From JABRWC01 sp039961675 (GTDB taxonomy: Bacteria; Planctomycetota; Phycisphaerae; UBA1845; Fen-1342), in the NCBI GenBank assembly GCA_039961675.1, contig JABRWC010000090.1, positions 1 through 27,222 of the forward strand: DNA of 27,222 nucleotides. Direction: 5' to 3'. The notes under the pieces were generated by a model. The model saw only the letters and a program-made list of their open reading frames with translations, was not told where the DNA came from and searched no databases. Positions 8,583-15,961 of the stretch are shown here, one piece after another. The translations under genes and the position numbers were made by a program. Within the stretch, counting starts at the first letter, position 1; each line of letters begins with the position of its first letter.

Positions 8583-11354
8583 ATGACGCCGAAAACCGAC
8601 CCGCTGGGCGCGCGAGCGTCCCTCAAGACCCGCTCGGGCGACGTCGACTATTACCGGCTCGCCGCCCTGGAAAAGCAGCCGGGCGTGTCCATCGACACGC
8701 TGCCGTATTCGATCCGCGTGTTGCTCGAGACGGTGCTGCGCAACGTCGACGGCTTCAGCGTGCTCGAGAGCCACGTCCATGCCCTAGCCGCCTGGAAACC
8801 CAAGCCCGCCGAACAGGAAATCCCGTTCCAGTGCGCCCGGGTCGTGCTCCAGGACTTCACCGGCGTGCCGTGCGTTGTGGACCTGGCGGCCATGCGCTCG
8901 GCCATGGTCCAGCTCGGCGGCGATCCGAAGCAAATCAACCCGGTCATCCCGGTGGACCTGGTGATCGACCACTCGGTGCAGGTCGACCACTACGCCTCGT
9001 CCGACGCGCTGGGGCTGAACGCCAAGCTCGAGTTTCACCGCAACCGCGAGCGCTACGAGTTTCTGCGCTGGGGGCAGAACGCGTTCCGGAATTTCCGCGT
9101 CGTCCCGCCCGCGACCGGCATTATTCACCAGGTGAATCTCGAATACCTTGCGAAGGTCGTCTTGCGCCGCGAGATCGACGGCCGCTCCGTCGCCCTGCCC
9201 GACACGCTCGTCGGCACCGACAGCCACACCACGATGATCAACGGCCTCGGCGTGCTCGGCTGGGGCGTCGGCGGCATCGAGGCCGAAGCCGCCATGCTGG
9301 GCCAGCCAATGTACATGCTCATGCCGGAAGTCGTAGGCTTCCGCCTCAACGGCGCGCTGCCGGAAGGCGCGACGGCGACCGACCTCGTGCTGCGCGTCAC
9401 GGAGCTCCTCCGCCAGCACGGCGTGGTCGAAAAGTTCGTGGAGTTCTACGGCGAAGGACTGTCCTCCATGAGCGTAGCGGACCGGGCCACGCTGGCGAAC
9501 ATGGCGCCGGAGTACGGCGCCACCATGGGTTTCTTCCCGGTTGACGAGCAGACGCTCCAATATCTGCGGCTGACCGGACGGACGGCCGATGAAGTCGACT
9601 TGGTCGAGCGGTACTGCAAGGAAAACCGGCTGTGGCGCTCCGCGGAGGCGCGCGACCCGGCTTACTCCGCCACGCTGGAGCTGGACCTCGCCAGCGTCGA
9701 GCCCAGCCTGGCCGGTCCCAAGCGCCCCCAGGACCGCGTCCCTCTCTCCGGCATGAAGTCCGGGTTTCGCGAGGCGCTCACCGCGCCGATCAAGAAGCGC
9801 GGCTTCGAGCTGGCCGACAAGGACCTGTCGCGATCGGCCGTGGTTCGCAACAACGGCGATTCCTTCGAGCTGCGGCACGGCGCCGTCGTCATCGCGGCCA
9901 TCACGAGCTGCACGAACACCAGCAACCCCAGCGTCATGCTCGCGGCCGGGCTGCTCGCCAGGAAGGCCGTCGAAAAGGGGCTGAAGGTCAAACCGTGGGT
10001 CAAGACCAGCCTGGCTCCCGGATCGCGCGTCGTGACGGAATATCTCCACCAGTCGGGGCTGGCGCGCGACCTTGAACAGCTCGGATTCCACACCGTCGGC
10101 TACGGTTGCACGACCTGCATCGGCAACAGCGGCCCGCTGCCCGACGCCGTCCGCAACGCGGTCGTACAGTCGGACCTCATCGCCGTGTCGGTCCTCAGCG
10201 GGAACCGCAACTTCGAGGGCCGCATCAACCCGCACGTGAAGGCCAACTACCTCGCGTCACCGCCGCTGGTGGTGGCCTACGCCCTCGCCGGCACGGCGGA
10301 CATCGACCTCCGCACCGAGCCGCTCGGACAGGACGCGGCCGGAAAGCCGGTGTTCCTCCGCGACATCTGGCCCAGCCAGCGCGAGATCGACGACGCCGTG
10401 AGCCGCTTCGTCTCGCCGGAGCAGTTCCGCAAGCAGTACGCCGACGTGTTCGCCGGCGGCCCCGAGTGGCAGCGAATCCAAACCGGCGGCGGAGATCTGT
10501 ACGCCTGGAGCGAATCGAGCACGTACATCCAGCACCCGCCGTATTTCGAAGGCTTGACGCCGGAGCCGACGCCGATCCGCCCGATTCGCGGCGCGCGCTG
10601 CCTGGTGATGGTCGGCGACAGTGTGACGACCGACCACATCAGCCCCGCGGGAGACATCGACGAGCGCTCGCCGGCGGGCCAGTACCTTCGGTCACTGGGG
10701 GTCGCGAAGGCGGATTTCAACAGTTACGGCTCGCGGCGCGGCAACGACCGCGTCATGACGCGCGGCACATTCGCCAATGTGCGCCTGCGGAACCTGCTCG
10801 CCCCCGGCACCGAGGGCGGATTGACGACCTACCTGGGTGGCACGGGCGTCTCGCCTGTGATTCCGGGCGCCCCCGGCGTCTCGCCCGTCCCGGGCTCTGT
10901 GGTCCCCATCTACGAAGCCGCAATGGCCTACAAGTCCGCCGGCATTTCGACCATCGTGCTCGCCGGCAAGGACTACGGCATGGGCAGCTCGCGCGACTGG
11001 GCTGCCAAGGGGACGATGCTGCTGGGCGTCAAGGCCGTCATCGCCGCCAGCTTCGAGCGGATTCACCGCAGCAACCTGGTCGGGATGGGGGTGCTGCCGT
11101 GCGTGTTCATGCCCGGACAGACGCGTGAAAGCCTGGGCCTGACCGGCCGCGAAGTCTTCGATTTCGCCGACCTGGGAAACGACCTGCGCCCGCAGCAGGA
11201 GTTGCGGGTCGTCGCCGCCGATCCGCAGAGCGGCAGGAGAATCGAGTTCAAGGTCCGGAGCCGGGTCGATACGCCCGTCGAGGTGGACTACTACCGCAGC
11301 GGCGGCGTATTGCACAGCGTGCTGCGCAAGATGCGGCGAGCGCCGGCGAGCTGA
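8583..11354 (+). CDS. acnA: aconitate hydratase (AcnA type) with in-frame repeat insertion
   Basis: The protein has 923 residues from the ATG at 8583, with GGAG at 8569-8572 ten bases upstream; an in-frame ATG at 8556 would add nine residues without homology. It interconverts citrate and isocitrate in the TCA cycle. The three 4Fe-4S cysteines are Cys443 (SCTNTSNP), Cys509 and Cys512 (YGCTTCIG), each eight residues later than in E. coli AcnA. Other conserved segments are DSHTTMINGLGVLGWGVGG, GKDYGMGSSRDWAAKG and ASFERIHRSNLVGMG. The protein is about 30 residues longer than E. coli AcnA. Much of the excess is a 21-residue insert, residues 752-772, made of two related decapeptides (GGTGVSPVIP and GAPGVSPVPG). 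It sits in a loop of the C-terminal swivelling domain where relatives have only a few residues. The gene should still be functional because all active-site motifs are intact. Confidence 0.97.
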   Translation: MTPKTDPLGARASLKTRSGDVDYYRLAALEKQPGVSIDTLPYSIRVLLETVLRNVDGFSVLESHVHALAAWKPKPAEQEIPFQCARVVLQDFTGVPCVVDLAAMRSAMVQLGGDPKQINPVIPVDLVIDHSVQVDHYASSDALGLNAKLEFHRNRERYEFLRWGQNAFRNFRVVPPATGIIHQVNLEYLAKVVLRREIDGRSVALPDTLVGTDSHTTMINGLGVLGWGVGGIEAEAAMLGQPMYMLMPEVVGFRLNGALPEGATATDLVLRVTELLRQHGVVEKFVEFYGEGLSSMSVADRATLANMAPEYGATMGFFPVDEQTLQYLRLTGRTADEVDLVERYCKENRLWRSAEARDPAYSATLELDLASVEPSLAGPKRPQDRVPLSGMKSGFREALTAPIKKRGFELADKDLSRSAVVRNNGDSFELRHGAVVIAAITSCTNTSNPSVMLAAGLLARKAVEKGLKVKPWVKTSLAPGSRVVTEYLHQSGLARDLEQLGFHTVGYGCTTCIGNSGPLPDAVRNAVVQSDLIAVSVLSGNRNFEGRINPHVKANYLASPPLVVAYALAGTADIDLRTEPLGQDAAGKPVFLRDIWPSQREIDDAVSRFVSPEQFRKQYADVFAGGPEWQRIQTGGGDLYAWSESSTYIQHPPYFEGLTPEPTPIRPIRGARCLVMVGDSVTTDHISPAGDIDERSPAGQYLRSLGVAKADFNSYGSRRGNDRVMTRGTFANVRLRNLLAPGTEGGLTTYLGGTGVSPVIPGAPGVSPVPGSVVPIYEAAMAYKSAGISTIVLAGKDYGMGSSRDWAAKGTMLLGVKAVIAASFERIHRSNLVGMGVLPCVFMPGQTRESLGLTGREVFDFADLGNDLRPQQELRVVAADPQSGRRIEFKVRSRVDTPVEVDYYRSGGVLHSVLRKMRRAPAS
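10836..10895 (+). repeat. two 30-bp repeat units inserted within acnA
   Basis: The units occupy 10836-10865 and 10866-10895. Their cores, 10845-10858 and 10875-10888, are identical in 13 of 14 positions (GGCGTCTCGCCYGT) and lie exactly 30 bases apart, so the frame is kept. The first unit also forms a hairpin, CACGGGCG with CGCCTGTG around TCT. The segment has no counterpart in well-known aconitases and looks like a small mobile or expanding repeat. Confidence 0.7.
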
Positions 11355-11381
11355 GCGCTGGATGCTCTAGTGAACCAGCGC
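11355..11381. terminator. hairpin between convergent acnA and HU-like genes
   Basis: A perfect 7-bp stem (GCGCTGG 11355-11361 with CCAGCGC 11375-11381, 13-nt loop) begins directly after the acnA stop codon. Neither side has a T-tract. It could terminate or protect the 3' end of acnA mRNA. Confidence 0.4.
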
Positions 11382-11483
11382 GAACAGGTACGACGGCAAG
11401 GTGCCTGTGCGCTTCGGGCGAATCCGCCGACGCATCCCAGTATTGGCCTGTTTGGACGATTGTATGGGGTGGAACCGCTCCGC

Positions 11484-11843
11484 CTACAAGCTTGATGTCT
11501 GCGCGGTCGTCGCGACGTTCGGGGCGGGAGCGACCACGGGGTTCGGATCGACGCGGTGAGAGACCCCGAGCTTCTCCTTCATGATGCGGCCGACCTTGAA
11601 CTTCACGGTTCGCTTGCTCGGCACGCGCACCTTCTCCATCGTCTTGGGGTTCTGAGCGACCCGGGCCGCCCGCTCGCGGATCTCGAACACGCCGAAGTCC
11701 CGAAACTCCAGGCGGTTGCCCCGGCCAAGCTCGGCCACAATCTCATCCAGGAACGACTGGATGATCTTCTTGACGAGCACCCGCTTGCAGGCCGACTGCT
11801 CCGAAATCCGGTCAACGAGGTCTTTCTTGGTTACGGTTTTCAT
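11484..11843 (-). CDS. HU/IHF-family DNA-bending protein with Ala/Pro tail
   Basis: The protein has 119 residues. The start ATG at 11843 has GGTGAG eight bases upstream. It begins TKKDLVDRISEQSACKRVLVKKIIQSFLDEIVAEL, the helical dimerisation part of HU/IHF proteins. LEFRDFGVFEIRERAARVAQNPKTMEKVRVPSKRTVKFKVG follows and contains the DNA-binding beta arm with RNP-like RVAQNPKT. HU proteins bend and constrain chromosomal DNA as dimers. The family is normally 90-95 residues; this one has an extra C-terminal tail of about 25 residues (VDPNPVVAPAPNVATTAQTSSL) without Lys. The sequence cannot decide between HU and IHF subunits. It stands alone, convergent with acnA. Confidence 0.93.
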   Translation of the reverse strand: MKTVTKKDLVDRISEQSACKRVLVKKIIQSFLDEIVAELGRGNRLEFRDFGVFEIRERAARVAQNPKTMEKVRVPSKRTVKFKVGRIMKEKLGVSHRVDPNPVVAPAPNVATTAQTSSL

Positions 11844-12177
11844 CGCTTGTGCTCACCGATGAACGGTCCGCGGCAGTTCATTCTCGCATGAAAACGTCGG
11901 CACCACGCCCGAGGGGCGGAACATCATCCAGCGTTCGCGGAATCCCATGCTACGCAAAGTCGGATACAGGTTCAAGCGGAATTATTGACGCCGTAATGAG
12001 TTATGCACAAACCCGAAACCGCTTTAGGCGGCGTTTTCACTTGACAAGCTCGTCCGGACCTGTCCCAACCCCAAACCACCGATGCGCTGAAACCCGCCGC
12101 GCCCTCAGTCACCAGAATTCGCGTCCTGACGGCAGGCGCTGTTATCGCTCCGCCCGGCCGCCTGAACCGGCCACACC
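11844..12177. other. 334-bp gene-free stretch between the HU-like and aroD-aroE genes
   Basis: No credible ORF or known RNA is seen. The left half is less GC-rich than its surroundings and carries the likely HU-like gene promoter at 11947-11975. The right half lies downstream of the aroD-aroE stop codon and shows only small stems and no T-tract terminator. Confidence 0.6.
11947..11975 (-). promoter_or_regulatory. candidate promoter of the HU-like gene
   Basis: On the minus strand TTGAAC (11975-11970) is followed after exactly 17 bases by TAGCAT (11952-11947). Each hexamer matches the housekeeping sigma consensus in four of six positions. Transcription would start near 11940, giving a leader of about 95 nt. 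Confidence 0.35.
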
Positions 12178-13794
12178 TCACGGAGGGAGGCACACATCGA
12201 GCGTTCGTCGCATGACGGACACGTCCGCCGCTCGACCATGCCACAACTCGTGCTGAGCCGCGGCCTGCGCGACGAACATCTCGACACCGCATACCGTGGC
12301 ACAACCACGCGCCGCCGCATCGCGAAGAAACCGCGTCCTGCGCGGCGTGTAGACCGTGTCGAGCGCGACCATCCCGGGCGAGAGGCGTTCGGGGGGGACC
12401 GGCGTCTCGTCGGCCTGCGGCGACATGCCCACGGGGGTGCAGTTGATGAGAACGTCCACGTTTCCCAGCGCTCGCTGCTCCCACGGCCGGAACGAGCATC
12501 CCAACTCCGCTGCCAGCGCCGCCGCGCGTTCGGGCGAGCGGTTCGTGACGGTGACCTCCGCGCCGCGCCGCAGCAGCGCTGCGGCCACGGCCCGCGCAAC
12601 GCCGCCCGCCCCCAGGATCTCGATCGCGCGGCCGCGTAGTCCGTCACCGGCAAGTCGCGGCGTGGTCGCGAGCGCCGCGACCACGCCCTCTCCATCCGTA
12701 TTGTGGCCGGACCACGTTCCCCCCGCCTCACGCGCGAGCGTGTTCACCGCTCCGCACCTGCGCGCCTCGTCGCGGACCGGCAGCCCGCGATCCCTAAGCC
12801 AGTTGAAAGCGTGCTGTTTGTGCGGAATCGTCACGCTCAGGCCGCCGATGTCGAGCCAGTCGTTCGTTTTGACGAAGTCCATGAACCGACGAAACTCTTC
12901 GGCGCTCGGACCGACCGGCAGTGGAACGTAAACCGCGTTGATGTTGGCGGCAGCGAGCGCCGCGTTGTGCACGTGCGGACTGAGCGAGTGCTGCACCGGC
13001 CAGCCGACGACGCCGAAGACGCGCGTGTTGCGCCCGATTGAACCAAACCGATAAACGTTGACGAGTTCGTCCAGCGTGGGCTGTCCGGGCGCCGATTCGC
13101 CGCCCCGGTCCAGCGCGGCGAACGTCAGGAAGCCGCCGAACTTTGCGGCCAGCACGCGTGACGCCAACCCTGCCTCGCCCATCGCCAGGGCGATCAGGGG
13201 CCGCTCGGTTCCGCGGCGGTGGAGCAGGCCCAGCACGCGCAGCGCGTCGGCAGCGTCGCGGGCGGTCGTCACGTACTTGAGCACAGCGGCGGGAGAATCC
13301 GCGAGTTCGTCGTAGACGCGGTCGAGATCGGTCGGCGTGCCGTCCAGGTCGTGTCGCGACAGAATCAGCTTATTCCGCGGCCGGCCTGGCGGCGCCCCGC
13401 GGGTCTCGGTTGGAAGCCTTCCGCCGCACGGCCCCAACGGGGGTGTTGTGTCGCACACCAGGCCGATCTTCTGGCGCAGGTTCGCCGACCGTCTCCAGGT
13501 CGCCAGCTCCACGTCCACATAATCGGGGTTGAGCAGCCCCAGGGACTCGATCAGCGCGATGCGCTCCGCGTCGTCGCCGTCCCACGCGCCGCCTTCCACG
13601 GCGGCGCGGATCGTGAGAATGAACCCGCCGTCTCCATTCGAGCGCAAGACCTCGGTCACGGCGCCGGGGTCCCCGATGAGATCGACGCGCAGTTCGATGA
13701 GCGATGCGCCGGCGCGGCGTGCTTGCTCCACCTGCCGTTCAAGCGGCGGATCGGCGGAAACAAGGGAAACGGCAATCTGGGCGCCCGCGCGCAT
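12178..13794 (-). CDS. aroDE: bifunctional 3-dehydroquinate dehydratase (type I) / shikimate dehydrogenase
   Basis: The protein has 538 residues, with the start at 13794 preceded by GGAG five bases upstream. Residues 1-250 are a class I dehydroquinase barrel: ELRVD at 34-38, His148 in SRHDLDGTP, Schiff-base Lys173 in VLKYV, and Arg213 in ASRVLAAKFG. Residues 258-538 are an AroE shikimate dehydrogenase: GWPVQHSLSPHVHN, Lys326 in VTIPHK, GAVNT, Asp367 in GHNTDGEG, and the NADP motif GAGGVA at 395-400. It therefore performs two consecutive shikimate-pathway steps, dehydroquinate to dehydroshikimate to shikimate. Such fusions are known from plants, chlamydiae and planctomycetes. An extra Gly/Pro-rich stretch, residues 117-137 (PPLGPCGGRLPTETRGAPPG), precedes the strand carrying His148 and looks inserted. 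The REC-XRE regulator gene ends 16 bases upstream, so the two are probably co-transcribed. Confidence 0.96.
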   Translation of the reverse strand: MRAGAQIAVSLVSADPPLERQVEQARRAGASLIELRVDLIGDPGAVTEVLRSNGDGGFILTIRAAVEGGAWDGDDAERIALIESLGLLNPDYVDVELATWRRSANLRQKIGLVCDTTPPLGPCGGRLPTETRGAPPGRPRNKLILSRHDLDGTPTDLDRVYDELADSPAAVLKYVTTARDAADALRVLGLLHRRGTERPLIALAMGEAGLASRVLAAKFGGFLTFAALDRGGESAPGQPTLDELVNVYRFGSIGRNTRVFGVVGWPVQHSLSPHVHNAALAAANINAVYVPLPVGPSAEEFRRFMDFVKTNDWLDIGGLSVTIPHKQHAFNWLRDRGLPVRDEARRCGAVNTLAREAGGTWSGHNTDGEGVVAALATTPRLAGDGLRGRAIEILGAGGVARAVAAALLRRGAEVTVTNRSPERAAALAAELGCSFRPWEQRALGNVDVLINCTPVGMSPQADETPVPPERLSPGMVALDTVYTPRRTRFLRDAAARGCATVCGVEMFVAQAAAQHELWHGRAADVSVMRRTLDVCLPP

Positions 13795-13810
13795 AAACTC
13801 TCCGGGTGCG

Positions 13811-14416
13811 CTACAAACGGTCGAACACGGTGTGCAGCGGCAGCTTCATTGCGCCACAGATCCGCGCCAGCGTCCAGGTGGTGGTCGCCGTTTTCCCCAG
13901 CTCGATCTGGGAGAGCTGCGCAGGAGTGATCCCGGCGCAGCGCGCGACCTCGTGCTGCGTGCGGTTGGCCGCACGGCGCAGCTCGCGCAGCCGGACGCCG
14001 AGCCGGCGGTTGAAGTGCTTTTCGGTCCGGCCGGTGACGCCCAGGAACTCCAATTCGCGCTCTAGCAGGGCCAGTAGCTCCACGCGGTTCAGCGGTTTGC
14101 GAATGGTGTCCCGGGCTCCCGCCGCCAGCGCGCGCCGCACGCTATCCGCGTCCGGGAAGGCAACCATCACGACCACCCGCATGGCTGACGATTGTTCCAG
14201 CAGCTTCCGCACGAGTCGGGGGGTGTCCGTGTCGGGCATGCGCAGGTCGACCAGGGCAAGCTCGCAGGGGTTCTCCGCGGCGTGCCGCACGGCGGCGATG
14301 GGATCCGTGAATGCCTGGACTTCGAACGCCTCGGCGCTCAGCCAAGCCTGCACTTGGGCGCACACGGCCGGATCGTCATCGATCACCAGCGTGGTGATTC
14401 GGATTCGGTTTTTCAT
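13811..14416 (-). CDS. response regulator with N-terminal REC and C-terminal XRE-type HTH
   Basis: The protein has 201 residues from the ATG at 14416 (MKNRIRITTLVIDDDPAV); the frame is open further upstream but without homology. The receiver domain covers 6-125 with acidic pocket Asp13-15, phospho-acceptor Asp57 (LALVDLRMPD) and Lys107 (RKP). The conserved Thr/Ser after beta-4 is replaced: VVVMVAF has Val85 there. Residues 139-199 are a Cro/C1-type helix-turn-helix (LRELRRAANRTQHEVARCAGITPAQLSQIELGK). A receiver with an XRE domain is unusual, since most DNA-binding regulators carry OmpR, NarL, Fis or LytTR domains. No histidine kinase is nearby. It lies 16 bases upstream of aroD-aroE in the same direction, so it may control that operon, or the pairing may be incidental. 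Confidence 0.9.
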   Translation of the reverse strand: MKNRIRITTLVIDDDPAVCAQVQAWLSAEAFEVQAFTDPIAAVRHAAENPCELALVDLRMPDTDTPRLVRKLLEQSSAMRVVVMVAFPDADSVRRALAAGARDTIRKPLNRVELLALLERELEFLGVTGRTEKHFNRRLGVRLRELRRAANRTQHEVARCAGITPAQLSQIELGKTATTTWTLARICGAMKLPLHTVFDRL

Positions 14417-14498
14417 GGCAAAGCCGGCGCGCTGACACGCCACGGGCGACCGAATACGCCGCGCCGCGCGCAGGGTCGCCTGGAGCCGGGCCGTATCT

Positions 14499-14527
14499 AT
14501 TCTGCTTGCGGCTGCACCCGATTGCAA
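14499..14527 (-). promoter_or_regulatory. candidate promoter of the REC-XRE/aroD-aroE unit
   Basis: On the minus strand TTGCAA (14527-14522) and CAGAAT (14504-14499) are separated by 17 bases, with four of six consensus matches each. The start site would be near 14492, giving a leader of about 75 nt. Confidence 0.35.
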
Positions 14528-14544
14528 CCGGAAACGATGCCCGC

Positions 14545-14553
14545 TGTTATAAT
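14545..14553 (+). promoter_or_regulatory. extended -10 promoter for the exported helical protein
   Basis: TGTTATAAT is a perfect TGnTATAAT extended -10 element, striking in such GC-rich DNA. The palindromic TTGCAA at 14522-14527, which may serve as the -35 of the opposite promoter, is 20 bases upstream, too far for an ideal -35; extended -10 promoters can work without one. Transcription would begin near 14560. Confidence 0.55.
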
Positions 14554-14745
14554 CCACGTACGCGGGCGCGGACGGAAGGTCCGTGCGCGAGCGGCATAGC
14601 CCAACCACGCGGTTCCGGATGACGCCGCACCAACGGTCGCCGGGCCGCGGCCGACATGCGAACCGTCCCCCGGGGGCGCCACGGCGCCCGCTGCGTGGGG
14701 TCCGGCGGGGCGCCGCATTTACTCACACAAGGGAGCCGAAGAGCG

Positions 14746-15867
14746 ATGACTGCAATCCGCCGCCTGCTCGCCGCCGCTCTGGTTGCGAACGTCGTGGCGG
14801 TGTCGGTGGCGCAACAGCCGCCGGGACCCGGCGATCGCGTGGAGAACAAGCGCGTCGATCCGCGCGACCGGTACGAGAAGGAAGGGATCTGGCCCACGCA
14901 ACGGCAGGTCGAGTTGTTCTTTGACCGCGTCGCGGACAGCATGATCGAGTTTTATGATCTGGATGAGGAGCAATTCCTCGCCACCCGCCAGATCGTGCGC
15001 GAAACGCTCCCCAAATACCTTCAAGAGAACCAGCGCGATCTGAAAGCGCTGCTGAACGAGTTCATCGACGCGCAGCTCAGCGGCGAACCACCGGACCCGA
15101 ACGCCATCCAGGATTGGGCCCGCCGCGCCGTGCCCATGCTGGAGAAGTTCGACGGCGTCGTTCAGGAAGTCACGGACGGCATGCGCGAGTTCCTCACTGA
15201 GGACCAGCTCGTCAAGCTCGACGCGGAGCACGCGGCGTTCAAGACCGGGGTGTCGATCGTCCAGAACAAGCTGTACCACTGGTCGGAGGGCGGTTTCAAT
15301 CCTGAGACGGACTGGATCACCGACCCACGCGCGCGCCGTGAGCGCGAACACAACGAGCGCGTGGCGATGCGGGCGGAGATGCAGAAGGCGCGCGAGAGCG
15401 TGCTGAACGGCGACGGTCAGCCTGTCGACGGCGCCGCGCCGGGCGCCGGCGCGCCCAAGCAGCGAACCGGCAGCGATCCGACCAGCCGCGCGGCGCCGCG
15501 CGATGAGTGGGAGATGTACGTCGTCAGCTTCATCCGTCGCTACGACCTCAATCACGACCAGGAGCAGCAAGCATACGCGATCCTGCGCGTCAAACAGGAG
15601 GAGCGCGACGACTACCTTGCACGCAAGGGCGACGAGATCAAGGCGGTGGGCGAGCGGCTCGCAAAGGCGCAGACCGACAAGGACAAGCAGGAAGCTCAGG
15701 CGTTGTTCGACAAGCTGAACCGCCCGATCGCGCGCGCGTTCGAGCAGCTCAAGGACAAGCTGGACACGATCCCGACCCGCAAGCAGCGCAAGGACGCGGC
15801 GCGAATGAGCGCCGACCGCGCCGCGAACGAATCCCCCGAAACGCAGCCGGTCGCCGCCAACCCGTAG
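14746..15867 (+). CDS. exported, highly charged helical protein of unknown function
   Basis: The protein has 373 residues from the ATG at 14746, with GGGAG at 14731-14735. Residues 1-23 form a signal peptide (MTAIRRLLAAALVANVVAVSVAQ). The mature chain has no cysteine and is mainly charged amphipathic helix in two blocks joined by a Gly/Pro/Ala linker (GDGQPVDGAAPGAGAPKQRTG). The first block contains MREFLTEDQLVKLDAEH, which recalls the LTxxQ repeats of Spy/CpxP-type periplasmic chaperones, but the resemblance is short. The second block (EQQAYAILRVKQEERDDYLARKGDEIKAVGERLAKAQTDKDKQEAQALFDKLNRPIARAFEQLKDKL) is a likely coiled coil. I do not recognise a named family. The stop codon TAG coincides with the start of an intergenic repeat at 15867. 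Confidence 0.78.
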   Translation: MTAIRRLLAAALVANVVAVSVAQQPPGPGDRVENKRVDPRDRYEKEGIWPTQRQVELFFDRVADSMIEFYDLDEEQFLATRQIVRETLPKYLQENQRDLKALLNEFIDAQLSGEPPDPNAIQDWARRAVPMLEKFDGVVQEVTDGMREFLTEDQLVKLDAEHAAFKTGVSIVQNKLYHWSEGGFNPETDWITDPRARREREHNERVAMRAEMQKARESVLNGDGQPVDGAAPGAGAPKQRTGSDPTSRAAPRDEWEMYVVSFIRRYDLNHDQEQQAYAILRVKQEERDDYLARKGDEIKAVGERLAKAQTDKDKQEAQALFDKLNRPIARAFEQLKDKLDTIPTRKQRKDAARMSADRAANESPETQPVAANP

Positions 15868-15923
15868 CGTCGGACCTACGAGTCCGACGAGCGCAGTGGC
15901 GGCGGCCCTCTGTGACCGACGAA
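15867..15923 (+). repeat. 57-bp intergenic hairpin repeat, copy B
   Basis: This is the ungapped match of 8363-8419. The left end is a perfect hairpin, CGTCGGAC (15868-15875) with GTCCGACG (15882-15889) around a 6-nt loop. It starts at the final base of the upstream gene's TAG and fills most of the 94-bp gap to the convergent radical SAM gene, where it could also help end transcription. Confidence 0.75.
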
Positions 15924-15961
15924 CCGAACCGACCGGGGCACGCTGCCGCGAACACCCCGCC

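Larger units (their letters stand above)
14417..14745. other. 329-bp divergent intergenic region with long GC-rich leader
   Basis: This gap separates the REC-XRE gene (-) and the exported helical protein (+). It contains a candidate promoter for each direction. The right part, about 14560-14745, would be a 185-nt leader of the + gene. It is very GC-rich and forms at least one local hairpin (CGGAC with GTCCG around GGAAG, near 14570-14585, extendable with a bulge). No known riboswitch or leader-peptide motif is recognised. Confidence 0.55.

Noticed and set aside
12041..12046. Consensus TTGACA on the plus strand
   Set aside because: No -10 box lies at suitable spacing and no plus-strand gene follows.
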